From NCBI RefSeq assembly GCF_041154455.1, contig NZ_AP028664.1, positions 3,907,001-3,971,000 of the forward strand: a DNA stretch of 64,000 nt, in the 5' to 3' direction. Position 1 is the first letter of the stretch. Each line of letters starts with the position of its first letter. This document shows, piece after piece, positions 49,714 to 60,545 of this stretch. Source of the DNA: Variovorax sp. V213 (GTDB lineage: Bacteria > Pseudomonadota > Gammaproteobacteria > Burkholderiales > Burkholderiaceae_C). Both the position numbers and the translations under genes were made by a program. The notes beneath the pieces were generated by a model. It saw only the letters and a list, made by a program, of their open reading frames with translations. It was not told the DNA's origin and ran no database searches.

Positions 49714-50640
49714 ATGACAAGAAACGCCTCGGAAGAGATCTCGCTGCAGCAACTGCGGGCGCTGGCGGCCGTTGCCGAATCGGGCAGCTTCACGCTCGCG
49801 GCGGAAACCCTGCAGCTGACCCAGCCCGCCATCAGCCACCTCGTCAAGCGCATGGAAGAAGAGCTCGGGCAGCCGCTGGTGGTGCGGGGCCGCCGCATCC
49901 GCTTGACGAGCGCGGGCCAGGTGATGGTCGAGACGGCTGTGCGTGCGCTGCGGCTCATCGATGAATCCGTGGACGCCTGCCGTTCGCAGTCGCAGTTGCG
50001 CGAAGGGCGGGTGGTGCTGGCGGTGGGCCACCTCACGGCGGGCGCCCTGCTGCCGCCGGTGCTCGGCCGCTTTTCGCAGAAGCACCCGACGCTCGCCACC
50101 ACGCTGCTCGACAGCACCGCGGAGCAGATGATCTCGCGCATCCTCTCGCAGGAAGCCGACCTGGGCTTTGGTTCCGACATCGGGCAGAAGCACTCGGAAT
50201 TGGCAACCGAGCCTCTCTTTTCCGAACGCATGGCCCTGTTCGTGCGCGACGACCATCCGCTGGCGCAGCGCGTGGTGGTCGATGCGAAGCACCTGGAGGC
50301 GCTGCCCTTCATCCACGTCAACCCCGACGCCAATGTGTGGCGCGCCGTCAGCCGCCAGCTCTCCAGCATGGCCAACGTCTATCCACGCGTGGTGCACCAC
50401 GTGTCGATGCTGTCGACGGCGTTCGGGCTCATCCAGGCGGGTGCAGGCGTGGCGCTCTTGCCGCGCTACGTGGAGGTGTTGATGCCGGGCAACCTGCGCG
50501 CCGTGGCCGTGACGCGTCCGATCCTCGAGTACCCGGTGGTCGCCATCCGCCTGGCCAAGCATCCCCTCAGCCCGGCGGCGATGGCTTTCCTCGCGATGGC
50601 AAGGCAGCACATGAAACCGCCAAGAGCCGCCAGGCCCTGA
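49714..50640 (+). CDS. LysR-family transcriptional regulator
   Basis: A 308-residue regulator. The N-terminal winged helix reads ISLQQLRALAAVAESGSFTLAAETLQLTQPAISHLVKRMEEELG (about 8-51). The C-terminal co-inducer domain has VLAVGHLTAGALLPPVLGRF and ADLGFGSDIG. It is transcribed away from the Bug/GGT unit and toward tctA, so it probably controls the Bug/GGT genes; control of tctAB is possible but less direct. Confidence 0.94.
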   Translation: MTRNASEEISLQQLRALAAVAESGSFTLAAETLQLTQPAISHLVKRMEEELGQPLVVRGRRIRLTSAGQVMVETAVRALRLIDESVDACRSQSQLREGRVVLAVGHLTAGALLPPVLGRFSQKHPTLATTLLDSTAEQMISRILSQEADLGFGSDIGQKHSELATEPLFSERMALFVRDDHPLAQRVVVDAKHLEALPFIHVNPDANVWRAVSRQLSSMANVYPRVVHHVSMLSTAFGLIQAGAGVALLPRYVEVLMPGNLRAVAVTRPILEYPVVAIRLAKHPLSPAAMAFLAMARQHMKPPRAARP

Positions 50641-50646
50641 AAAAAG

Positions 50647-50674
50647 AAACGGCGCCCGAAGGCGCCGTTTTGTT
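50647..50674. terminator. Bidirectional terminator between lysR and tctA
   Basis: ACGGCGCC and GGCGCCGT form an 8-base stem with a CGAA tetraloop, with A-run to the left and TTTTG to the right. It serves both the rightward LysR gene and the leftward tctA gene, whose stop codons face each other. Confidence 0.9.
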
Positions 50675-50692
50675 CACTATTGCTTGGCGCGC

Positions 50693-52207
50693 CTAGTCAA
50701 CCTCGACGAAGGCTTCTTCGCGCTTCGATTTCACGGCAGGCAGCAGCACGATCACCAGCAGCAGCAGTGCGGCAGCCAGCAGGCTGGCGGAGATCGGGCG
50801 CGTGACGAACACGCTCCAGTCGCCACGCGACAGCAGCAGCGAGCGGCGCAGGTTCTCTTCCATCATCGGCCCGAGGATGAAGCCCAGCAGCAGCGGCGCG
50901 GGCTCGCAACCCAGCTTGAAGAAGGTGTAGCCCACCAGGCCGAAGATGCCCACCATCCAGATGTCGAAGGTGTTGTTGTTGGTCGAGTACACACCGATGG
51001 CGCAGAACAGCACGATGGCCGGGAACAGGAACTTGTAGGGCACCGACAAGAGCTTGATCCACATGCCGATCAGCGGCAGGTTCAGGATGATCAGCATCGC
51101 ATTGCCCAGCCACATCGAGGCGATCAGGCCCCAGAACAGCTCGGGGTTGCTGGTCATCACCTGCGGGCCCGGCTGGATGTTGTGGATGGTCATCGCGCCC
51201 ACCATCAGCGCCATCACGGCGTTGGGCGGAATGCCCAGCGTCAGCAACGGGATGAAGGAGGTCTGCGCGCCGGCGTTGTTGGCCGACTCGGGAGCCGCCA
51301 CGCCGCGGATGTTGCCCTTGCCGAAGGGCACTTCGCCCGGCTGCAGCTTGGTCTTCTTCTCGATCGTGTAGGCCGCAAAAGCCGCCAGCAGCGCGCCGCC
51401 ACCGGGCAGGATGCCGAGCGCCGAACCCAGCGCCGTGCCACGCAGCACGGCGGGGATCATGCGCTTGAAGTCTTCCTTGGTCGGAAACAGGCCCGAAACC
51501 TTGGCAGTGAACACTTCGCGCTCGTCATCGGGGCGCGAGAGGTTGGCAATGATTTCGCCGTAGCCGAACACGCCCATGGCAATGGCCACGAAGCCGATGC
51601 CGTCGGTCAGTTCCGGAATGTCGAAGCTGTAGCGCGCCACGCCGGAGTTCACGTCGGTGCCGACCAGGCCCATCAGGAGGCCCAGCACGATCATTCCGAT
51701 GGCCTTGAGCAGCGAGCCCGAGGCCAGCACCACGGCACCGATCAGGCCCAGGATCATCAGCGAGAAATACTCGGCCGGGCCGAACTTGAAGGCCAGCTCG
51801 GTCAGCGGCGGTGCAAAGGCCGCCAGGATCAGCGTGCCCACGCAGCCCGCGAAGAACGAGCCCAGGCCCGCCGCGGCCAGCGCGGGGCCTGCGCGGCCCT
51901 TGCGCGCCATCTGGTAGCCGTCGATCACGGTCACCACCGAGGACGATTCGCCCGGCAGGTTCACCAGGATCGCGGTGGTCGAGCCGCCGTACTGCGCGCC
52001 GTAGTAGATGCCGGCCAGCATGATCAGCGCCGACACGGGCGGCAGCGCATACGTGGCCGGCAGCAGCATCGCGATGGTCGCGACCGGGCCGATGCCCGGC
52101 AGCACGCCGATCAGTGTGCCCAAAATGCAGCCGACCAGGCAGTACAGCAGGTTGGTGAAGGTAAAGGCAACGCCAAAACCCATCGAGAGGTGTTCAAACA
52201 ATTCCAT
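50693..52207 (-). CDS. tctA: Tripartite tricarboxylate transporter, large permease subunit TctA
   Basis: A 504-residue inner-membrane protein with about 11-12 spans. It has the TctA motifs GCILGTLIGVLPGIGPVATIAMLLP (27-51), YGGSTTAILVNLPGE and GILPGGGALLAAFAAYTIEKK. It partners the small subunit TctB encoded 12 bases upstream, plus a Bug-type periplasmic receptor. There is no receptor gene inside this two-gene unit; the nearest is at 48645. Confidence 0.96.
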   Translation of the reverse strand: MELFEHLSMGFGVAFTFTNLLYCLVGCILGTLIGVLPGIGPVATIAMLLPATYALPPVSALIMLAGIYYGAQYGGSTTAILVNLPGESSSVVTVIDGYQMARKGRAGPALAAAGLGSFFAGCVGTLILAAFAPPLTELAFKFGPAEYFSLMILGLIGAVVLASGSLLKAIGMIVLGLLMGLVGTDVNSGVARYSFDIPELTDGIGFVAIAMGVFGYGEIIANLSRPDDEREVFTAKVSGLFPTKEDFKRMIPAVLRGTALGSALGILPGGGALLAAFAAYTIEKKTKLQPGEVPFGKGNIRGVAAPESANNAGAQTSFIPLLTLGIPPNAVMALMVGAMTIHNIQPGPQVMTSNPELFWGLIASMWLGNAMLIILNLPLIGMWIKLLSVPYKFLFPAIVLFCAIGVYSTNNNTFDIWMVGIFGLVGYTFFKLGCEPAPLLLGFILGPMMEENLRRSLLLSRGDWSVFVTRPISASLLAAALLLLVIVLLPAVKSKREEAFVEVD

Positions 52208-52219
52208 TTGCGCGCTTTC

Positions 52220-52708
52220 TCAACCGGTGATGAAGGTCGGCCAGACCTGGATCTGCAGCTTGAGCGCCCAGATGAAGGCCACATAGCTGCCGATGGCCAG
52301 CACGGTGGCCAGGATCAGCACGCTTGGCAGCTTGAACTCGTGGCCCGCGAGGCTCGAGATGATCACGAGCGCGTAGATCGCGATGATCATTCCCATGGCT
52401 GGCACGCCGATGCTTGGCAGGCCGCCCAGCAAGATGCCGAATGCGAGGTTGGCACCCAGGATGAACACCACCTGCTTCCAGGCCCACTTGCCGATCTTTT
52501 CGCCGTCGGCGGTTTCAACGGTCAGGCCGCTGAACATGATCCCCAGGCCGATGACGGCCATCAGGATGCCCAGCATCAACGGGAAATAACCCGGCCCCAT
52601 GCGGGCGCCGCTGCCTACGCTGTAGGTGGTGGCGCCCCATGCGAACGCCGTTCCTACGACCGTAAACATCAGGCCCGAGAAAAAGTCTTTCTGACTCTTG
52701 ATTTTCAC
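52220..52708 (-). CDS. tctB: Tripartite tricarboxylate transporter, small permease subunit TctB
   Basis: A 162-residue inner-membrane protein with four hydrophobic segments (about 11-29, 41-60, 80-101, 103-150 in two). Its N-terminal FSGLMFTVVGTAFAWGATTYSVGSGARMGPGYFP is typical of TctB. It precedes tctA on the minus strand. Confidence 0.93.
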   Translation of the reverse strand: MKIKSQKDFFSGLMFTVVGTAFAWGATTYSVGSGARMGPGYFPLMLGILMAVIGLGIMFSGLTVETADGEKIGKWAWKQVVFILGANLAFGILLGGLPSIGVPAMGMIIAIYALVIISSLAGHEFKLPSVLILATVLAIGSYVAFIWALKLQIQVWPTFITG

Positions 52709-52827
52709 GAACAGTCTCCTCGAACAAATTTCGATGCGAGATTGTCGAGTCAGCTGGTGGTCAGCCCGATGTGGATTCCACTAACCGAAAGGCTAGGGAT
52801 AACCCCCAGGGCTCGGGCCAGGGGCCC

Positions 52828-54620
<1,793 letters not shown>

Positions 54621-54624
<4 letters not shown>

Positions 54625-55403
54625 GGGCCGGACGGTCGGGTGAGAGTGGGATTCAGCGGTTTGAAGACACGCAGCCATTTCGGCGCGGGCAAGGCCCATC
54701 GAGTCTGGATCGTTTGGGCACGCTCGGCAAGGGCTTCGCGCTTCGGGCGGCTCGGCGTGCGCTGTGCCAGCACCACCGTGTTGCCTTCGCGCGTCGGCTT
54801 GAAGGCCCAGACCGCATCGGCCCCGAATGCGCCGGCGATTTTCTCCAGGCTGCGCTCGTAGCTCGACGAGCGGCCGAAAAGATTGACCGTCATGCAGCCG
54901 TCTTCAGTGAGCAACGCACGGCAATCGGCGTAGAAATCTTCGCTGTCGAGCACCGGCGCGGCCGCTTCGTGGTCGTACAGGTCGACCTGCAGGGCGTCGA
55001 CCGTGCCATGCCATTCGGGTTTGCGGATCTCGAGCGCCGCATCGGCAATGACCACGCGCAGCTTCGGGTCGTCGGCCGGCAATTTGAACCAGCCGCGGCA
55101 GGCCGACACCACCTGCGGATTCAGTTCCACCGCGGTGGTGCGCATGCGCAGGGTCTTGCGGCAGAACTTGGTGAGCGTGGCGGCGCCGAGGCCGAGCTGC
55201 ATCGCATGGCGGTTTGCCACGCTCTTGGGGTCGCCGAACAGCAGCCAGGCCATCATGCGCTGGACGTATTCGAGCTCGATTTCGAAAGGCGCATCGAGCT
55301 TCATGGAGCCCTGGACCCATTCGGTGCCGAGATGCAGGTAGCGGATGTCGCCCCAGTCGGAAAAATTGACTTCGGGGAGAACGGGAGTTTTGCTCGTGGC
55401 CAT
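54621..55403 (-). CDS. Spermidine synthase-like methyltransferase-fold protein
   Basis: A 260-residue protein with the aminopropyltransferase/SAM-methyltransferase fold. GLGAATLTKFCRK, the acidic loop TTAVELNPQVV and DALQVDLYDHEAAAPVLDSEDFY match the core of spermidine synthases. The N-terminal beta domain is short. Whether it makes spermidine is uncertain, since such stand-alone homologues include many of unknown function. Its start overlaps the stop of the glycosylase gene by one base, and its stop overlaps the GspE start by four. Confidence 0.82.
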
Positions 55404-55930
55404 CAAAGAAGGTGGTGGGCGACAAAGACCTCGCGCCAGGCTGCGAGCTTGCGCTCGAAGCTCCACGACGCGTTGGCGGGGCTGGTGGAAGGCAGCTGGT
55501 AGACCGGCACGCCCAGGGTGCGCGTGTGGCGCGCATGCTTGAAGCTCTCGCCGCCGTTGTGCGCAATGGCAGCCAGCCGGGGCAGGTGCAGCCCCGCGAT
55601 GTCGTTGGCCACGGGCGCGCGAATGGCGGAGTCGAGGCTGCCCTCGCGCTCGCAGGCGGCGTACACGTCCCACACGCCCAGGCCGCGGTCGAGCAGCCAT
55701 TTTTTCTTTTGGGGGTAGCTGTCCGCGCCCATCGGGAGCGGGTGGTGGGGCCAAACGGCTTGCAAGATTTTCCAGAACTGATTTTGCGGATGCGCATAGT
55801 ACTGCTGCTGCTCGAGCGACCGGACGCCCGGGAAGCTGCCGAGGATCAGCACGACGGTCGCGGGCGAGACGACGGGTGCGAGGCCCGTGAGCACCGCGCT
55901 GGCGGTGTCGGGTGCGACAGGTGAATTCAT
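55403..55930 (-). CDS. DNA-deoxyinosine (hypoxanthine) glycosylase, UDG superfamily
   Basis: A 175-residue base-excision repair enzyme of UDG family 6. The family motif GSFPGVRSLEQQQYYAHPQNQFW (about 31-53) holds the catalytic Asn. The C-terminal QLPSTSPANASW is the second motif. It removes hypoxanthine (deaminated adenine) from DNA. The start is ATG 55930; an ATG six codons upstream is possible. It is the first gene of a three-gene overlapping operon with the spermidine-synthase-like and GspE-like genes. Confidence 0.9.
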   Translation of the reverse strand: MNSPVAPDTASAVLTGLAPVVSPATVVLILGSFPGVRSLEQQQYYAHPQNQFWKILQAVWPHHPLPMGADSYPQKKKWLLDRGLGVWDVYAACEREGSLDSAIRAPVANDIAGLHLPRLAAIAHNGGESFKHARHTRTLGVPVYQLPSTSPANASWSFERKLAAWREVFVAHHLL

Positions 55931-55964
55931 GGGGCGGTATCTTGGCACTGTCGCCGCCCATGAA

Positions 55965-55984
55965 AAAACCCGCCGAAGCGGGTT
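55965..55984 (-). terminator. Rho-independent terminator of the 11-mer repeat protein gene
   Basis: On the minus strand AACCCGC-ttcg-GCGGGTT is a 7-base stem with a tetraloop followed by a T-run. It lies 23 bases beyond the stop at 56008. Confidence 0.85.
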
Positions 55985-56007
55985 CTTTCGTCGAGGCCGA
56001 AGCCAAC

Positions 56008-56400
56008 TTACTTCTTGGCGGCTTCGTTCTCTGCGGTGCCGGGGATCTTCTCGCCGATGGCCTTGCCGGTGCTGCGCATGCCGTCGGCCGTCTTGTGGCC
56101 AGCGGTTTCAACGGCGTCGCCGGTCTTCACGGCCACCTTCTTGGTGGCGGTGGTGGCCTTCTTGGTGGTGCGCTTGGTCGCGTTCCAGGCCTTCTTGGTG
56201 CCGCGCTCGGTGGCGTTCACGGCCTTCTTGGTCGTGCTCTTGGTCGCATCGACCGCGTCCTTGCCGGCTTCCTTCACCTTTTCAGTCGTGGTGGGTTCGG
56301 CAGTTGCGGGCGCCGCGGTTTGCGCCACGGCGGAAACGCCGATGGAGGCAAGCGCGAGGGCGAGGACAACAGGCACGGTGCGAATGAAAGATCTGCTCAT
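56008..56400 (-). CDS. Exported protein of LEA-like 11-residue repeats
   Basis: A 130-residue protein. A signal peptide (1-26, AVA before Q27) is followed by a highly basic Lys/Thr/Ala-rich region. Five units of exactly 11 residues run from 49 to 103: AVDATKSTTKK, AVNATERGTKK, AWNATKRTTKK, ATTATKKVAVK, TGDAVETAGHK. The phase continues weakly on both sides. An 11-residue period is that of group 3 LEA proteins and of apolipoprotein/synuclein helices, which fold on membranes or on drying. The start is ATG 56400. It has its own terminator. I do not recognise a named family, and the function is unknown. Confidence 0.85.
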   Translation of the reverse strand: MSRSFIRTVPVVLALALASIGVSAVAQTAAPATAEPTTTEKVKEAGKDAVDATKSTTKKAVNATERGTKKAWNATKRTTKKATTATKKVAVKTGDAVETAGHKTADGMRSTGKAIGEKIPGTAENEAAKK

Positions 56401-56530
56401 GTGAAGACTCCTTTTGGATGAAGTGTTGGAGTGACGGAGTTGCCACTGAACAAGCAACGCCACTTCGAACATCAAGGATGACAGCAAAAATGCGGGCCTC
56501 GCTTGCGCAAGCGCAAGACGGGACATCGGC

Positions 56531-57391
56531 CTACGCGCGGTGCGGCCTGGCTTCCGACAATGCGAGAAGACTTTCGAGCCGAGGCAGGGCTTCGACGGCG
56601 TTCTGGGTGGTGGCCCGGGCCAATTCGTCGACTCCGATGCCGCGCAATGTCGCCACCACTTCGGCGATCCGCGGCAGTTCGCCGGGTTCGTTGCGGCCCT
56701 GCGGTTCGCCGGCTGCGCGTTGTGCCTGCGTGCGGTAGATCCAGTGGGGCTGGATGTCGGGCGCATCGGTTTCCATCACGATCGATTCGAGCGGCAACGT
56801 GGCGGCCAGCCGCTGCAGCTGCAACGCGCGCTCGAAGGTCACGGCGCCGCCGAAGCCCAGCTTCAGGCCGATGTCGATGCAGGCCTTGGCCTGCTGTTCG
56901 CTACCGTTGAATGCATGGGCAATGCCCCGCCAGGGCCGTCCTGCCGAGGTCTGCCGCAGATGCTTGAGCACCTTGTCGACCGAGCGACGCACGTGGATGA
57001 GCACCGGCAAATCGTATTTGCGCGCGAGTTGCAACTGAGTGTGAAAAAAGTGCTCTTGCTTGTCGCTGTCCAGCCCCTCCACGAAGTAGTCCAGCCCGAT
57101 CTCGCCGACCGCGACCAGCCGGGGATCGCCCCGGCGCGCGGCGAGTTCGGCGTCCAGTGTTTCCAGGTCGGACTCTTGCGCATTGCCGGTGCACAGCGGG
57201 TGGATGCCGAGTGCGTACGCATCGCCCTGCATCCGCGCGAGTTCGCGCACCGTGGCAAAGTTGAAGACGGCCACGGCAGGAATGACACACAGTGCCACGC
57301 CCCGTCCGGCGGCCCGTGCGCGGATGACCGGCATCTCTGCACCGAATTCGGGCGCATCGAGGTGGCAGTGGGTATCGACGAATGCAGCCAT
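56531..57391 (-). CDS. tatD: TatD-family metal-dependent hydrolase
   Basis: A 286-residue TIM-barrel hydrolase. Metal ligands are seen in THCHLD (6-11), GEIGLDYF (the Glu), HVRR, HAFNG and TDAPD. TatD proteins act as 3'-5' DNA exonucleases in repair or as D-aminoacyl-tRNA-related hydrolases. The start is ATG 57391 (MAAFVDTHCHLD), 91 bases from the divergent protease gene. A 14-base palindrome (CGCTTGCGCAAGCG, 56500-56513) just beyond the stop may help termination. Confidence 0.9.
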   Translation of the reverse strand: MAAFVDTHCHLDAPEFGAEMPVIRARAAGRGVALCVIPAVAVFNFATVRELARMQGDAYALGIHPLCTGNAQESDLETLDAELAARRGDPRLVAVGEIGLDYFVEGLDSDKQEHFFHTQLQLARKYDLPVLIHVRRSVDKVLKHLRQTSAGRPWRGIAHAFNGSEQQAKACIDIGLKLGFGGAVTFERALQLQRLAATLPLESIVMETDAPDIQPHWIYRTQAQRAAGEPQGRNEPGELPRIAEVVATLRGIGVDELARATTQNAVEALPRLESLLALSEARPHRA

Positions 57392-57482
57392 GGCGAGATG
57401 ATGCCCGAAGGGATGCAAGGCAGAAGAAAGCGTGCTACTGTGACTCCCTGATCACCCGTCATCCCTTGCCGGAGGTGTCCCG

Positions 57483-58499
57483 ATGCGCAGGCCCGCTTTG
57501 TACAGCCGTTCGCCCGGCACGCAGCCGCAAGCGGCCGACTCCACGGCCGGCCAGGTTGCCGTGCCATCGCCCGAGGCCGCAGGCAACGGCGCGCCGCCCG
57601 GTTCTCCCGACTCCCCCCCTTCTGCAAAACCCGCCAAGGCCGGCTGGCAGCCGGGCCGTCGCAGTTTTGCGTTCGTGGTGGTCCTCAGCGCCGCGCTCGC
57701 TGCCGGCGGCGCCACCTGGTGGCCCCGGCACGGCGCCAAGGCGCTGACGCAAAAGGACATCGATGCGGCCGTGCTGCGCACGCTGCAGACCCACACGCTG
57801 CCCTCCCCGGCCGCGAAGGCTGCCGAAATCGTGCGGCCCTCCGTCGTACGCGTGGTCGGCTACGGCACAGAGAAAGCCACGCCCGAGGCCAAGATCCAGA
57901 AGCGCGGCCGCAATCTGGCCAAGGGCAAGCTGCCCGAAGCGGACGCGCCGCCGGGTGAAGTCGAGCGCGGCGTGGGCACCGGGGTGGTCATCGTCGACAA
58001 GGGCGTGATCCTCACCAACCTGCATGTGGTGGCAGGCGCCGAGACCATCAAGGTGACGTTCGCCGACGGGCTCGAAGCGGTGGCCACCATCACCGGCGTG
58101 CAGCCCGAGAACGACCTCGCGGTGCTGCAGGCCCAGAAGATTCCAGATGACCTCATTCCCGCGGTGATGCGCTCGACCGCCGATCTGCAACCCGGCGACC
58201 AGGTGGCCGCCGTCGGCTTTCCGTTCGGCATCGGGCCGTCGGTATCGGCCGGCGTGGTCTCGGGCCTGAAGCGCTCGTTCCGCTCGCCCGAGGGCAAGCA
58301 GGAGCTTGGCAACCTGATCCAGTTCGATGCGGCGGCCAACCCCGGCAATTCGGGCGGACCGCTGATCAACATGGACGGCGAGGTGCTCGGCATCGTCACC
58401 GCCATCCTCAATCCGACACAGCAGCGCACCTTCATTGGCATCGGATTTGCAGTGCCGATTGAAAACGCGGCCTCGGCCGCCGGGTCGCCGCCGTTCTAG
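57483..58499 (+). CDS. Membrane-anchored trypsin-like serine protease (HtrA-like, no PDZ)
   Basis: A 338-residue protein. After a Pro/Ala/Ser-rich N-terminus a single membrane span lies at about 62-80. The protease domain follows with catalytic His in TNLHVVAGAE, Asp in ENDLAVL and Ser in NPGNSGGPL, the complete triad. There is no PDZ domain, so the protein differs from DegP/DegS. The start is ATG 57483. It lies 62 bases upstream of the moxR gene, so it may read into that operon. Confidence 0.9.
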   Translation: MRRPALYSRSPGTQPQAADSTAGQVAVPSPEAAGNGAPPGSPDSPPSAKPAKAGWQPGRRSFAFVVVLSAALAAGGATWWPRHGAKALTQKDIDAAVLRTLQTHTLPSPAAKAAEIVRPSVVRVVGYGTEKATPEAKIQKRGRNLAKGKLPEADAPPGEVERGVGTGVVIVDKGVILTNLHVVAGAETIKVTFADGLEAVATITGVQPENDLAVLQAQKIPDDLIPAVMRSTADLQPGDQVAAVGFPFGIGPSVSAGVVSGLKRSFRSPEGKQELGNLIQFDAAANPGNSGGPLINMDGEVLGIVTAILNPTQQRTFIGIGFAVPIENAASAAGSPPF

Positions 58500-58561
58500 A
58501 CCCACAGGCCCCGCACCACGCCCCAGCTTTCGATCGTTCATTCATCCAGAGAGACCATCGC

Positions 58562-59575
58562 ATGAGCACCGAGACCCCCTTTTCCACGTCTTCCGCCACG
58601 GCCGAGCTGATGGAGCAGATCCTCTACGAGGTCAAGCGGGTGGTGGTGGGCCAGGACCGCTTCCTTGAGCGCGTGATGGTCGCCATGCTCGCGGGCGGCC
58701 ACCTGCTGGTCGAAGGCGTGCCGGGCCTCGCGAAAACGCTCACCGTCAAGACGCTGGCCGACACCGTTCGCGGCCAGTTCAAGCGCATCCAGTTCACGCC
58801 CGACCTGGTGCCGGCCGACCTGGTCGGTACGCGCATCTACAACCAGAAGACCGGCGAGTTCAGCACCTCGCTCGGCCCGGTGTTCGCCAACCTGCTGCTG
58901 GCCGACGAAATCAACCGCGCACCGGCCAAGGTGCAGAGCGCGCTGCTCGAGGTGATGCAGGAGCGCCAGGTCACCATTGCCGGCGAGACGCACCGGGTGC
59001 CGCGGCCCTTTCTGGTCATGGCCACGCAGAACCCCATCGAGACCGAGGGTACCTATCCCCTGCCCGAGGCACAGGTCGACCGCTTCATGATGAAGGTGCT
59101 GGTCGACTACCCGAGCGACGAGGAAGAGTTCGTCATCGTCCAGCGCGTGATCGGCCCGCAAGTGGGCGCCAGCCCGGTCGCAACCACCGAACAGCTCGCA
59201 GAGCTGCAGGCCGAGGCGCGGCGCGTGTACGTCGACCCTTCGCTCATCCAGTACGCCGTGAAGCTGGTCTCCGCCACGCGCACGCCCGACAAGCACGGCC
59301 TGAAGGACATGCGCCGCTTCATCACCTTCGGCGCCAGCCCGCGCGCGAGCATCAGCCTCACCGAAGGCGCACGCGCGCTCGCACTGCTGCGCGGCCGCAG
59401 CTATGCCCTGCCCGAAGACATGACGGCGCTGGTGCCCGACGTGCTGCGCCATCGCGTGACGCTTTCCTACGAAGGCTTGTCCGAAGGGCTCACGCCCGAC
59501 AGCCTGATCGAGAAGATCATGAAAGCCGTCCCCGCTCCTCCCAAACCGCTCGAACATGAAAAGCTGGTGGCGTAA
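58562..59575 (+). CDS. MoxR-family AAA+ ATPase
   Basis: A 337-residue AAA+ chaperone. Walker A is GVPGLAKT (52-59), Walker B LLADEINRAP, sensor motif ATQNPIETEGTYPLPEAQVDRF. MoxR proteins act with von Willebrand A partners to mature protein complexes. The next gene starts within its last 20 bases, and together with the VWA gene they make the common moxR-DUF58-VWA operon. Confidence 0.95.
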   Translation: MSTETPFSTSSATAELMEQILYEVKRVVVGQDRFLERVMVAMLAGGHLLVEGVPGLAKTLTVKTLADTVRGQFKRIQFTPDLVPADLVGTRIYNQKTGEFSTSLGPVFANLLLADEINRAPAKVQSALLEVMQERQVTIAGETHRVPRPFLVMATQNPIETEGTYPLPEAQVDRFMMKVLVDYPSDEEEFVIVQRVIGPQVGASPVATTEQLAELQAEARRVYVDPSLIQYAVKLVSATRTPDKHGLKDMRRFITFGASPRASISLTEGARALALLRGRSYALPEDMTALVPDVLRHRVTLSYEGLSEGLTPDSLIEKIMKAVPAPPKPLEHEKLVA

Positions 59576-60545
59576 GGCCCCCGCGGCCGCGAACGACGAA
59601 CGGCTCGTTGCTGAAGCCGGCGGGGCGGACCGCGCGCTGCGCCGGCTCGAATGGACGGTGATCCGCCGCCTGGACGGCCTGCTGCAGGGCGACTACCGCA
59701 CGCTGATGCGCGGCACCGGGCTCGATCTGGCCGACCTGCGCGAATACCAGCACAACGACGACGTGCGCCACATCGACTGGAACGTGACCGCGCGGCTGCA
59801 GACGCCCCACGTGCGTGTCTTCACCGAAGACCGCGAGATGTCCGCGTGGTTCGTGCTCGACCTGAGCCGGTCGGTCGATTTCGGATCCGGCCAGAGGGCC
59901 AAGCGCGAAATCTCGGCCGGATTCGTCGGCGTGCTCGCGCGCCTGCTCACGCGCCATGGCAACCGGGTCGGTGCGCTGGTGTACGGCACCGACCTTGAAG
60001 CCGTGATCCCGCCACGCAGCGGCCGCCGGCATGTGCTGCACCTGCTGCATGCCATGGAGCGCCGCGCCGACAGGTTCGAGGCCGCGCCCACGCAAAAAGG
60101 CATGACGCGGCTGGCCGACCTGCTGAAGTCCGCCGGCATGCTGATGCCGCGCCGCTCCACCGTCTTCGTGGTGTCCGATTTTCTGAGCGAGCCCGGCTGG
60201 GAACGCCCACTCGGCCAGCTGGTGCAGCGGCATGAGGTCATTGCCGTGCGCCTGTTCGATCCGCTCGAACTCGATCTGCCCGACCTCGGCCTGGTGCCGC
60301 TGCGCGATGCCGAAACCGGCGAGCAGCTCTGGGTCGACACCCATGATGCGGGCTTTCGCAAGCGCTTTGCGCGCCTGGCGGCCGAGCGCGAAGCAACGCT
60401 GCGCGCTTCACTCGCAAGGGCGGGCGTCGACGCGCTCGAGCTTTCGACCAGCGACGACCTGGTGGAAGCCATCGTTCGTTTTGCCGACATGCGCAAGCGC
60501 CGCACGCGCATCGGCATCAGCGGAGTGAAGGCGGTGGCAGCATGA
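59556..60545 (+). CDS. DUF58 domain protein
   Basis: A 329-residue protein whose central part contains DUF58 (GTGLDLADLREYQHNDDVRHIDWNVTARLQ) inside a VWA-like fold. The metal motif reads FVLDLSRSVD. It pairs with MoxR. It starts within moxR and overlaps the next gene by four bases. Its target is unknown. Confidence 0.92.
   Translation: MKSWWRKAPAAANDERLVAEAGGADRALRRLEWTVIRRLDGLLQGDYRTLMRGTGLDLADLREYQHNDDVRHIDWNVTARLQTPHVRVFTEDREMSAWFVLDLSRSVDFGSGQRAKREISAGFVGVLARLLTRHGNRVGALVYGTDLEAVIPPRSGRRHVLHLLHAMERRADRFEAAPTQKGMTRLADLLKSAGMLMPRRSTVFVVSDFLSEPGWERPLGQLVQRHEVIAVRLFDPLELDLPDLGLVPLRDAETGEQLWVDTHDAGFRKRFARLAAEREATLRASLARAGVDALELSTSDDLVEAIVRFADMRKRRTRIGISGVKAVAA

Noticed and set aside
47151..49964. 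A 937-codon plus-strand frame opposite the GGT and Bug genes
   Set aside because: Antisense to genes with complete family motifs; no start signal or domain.
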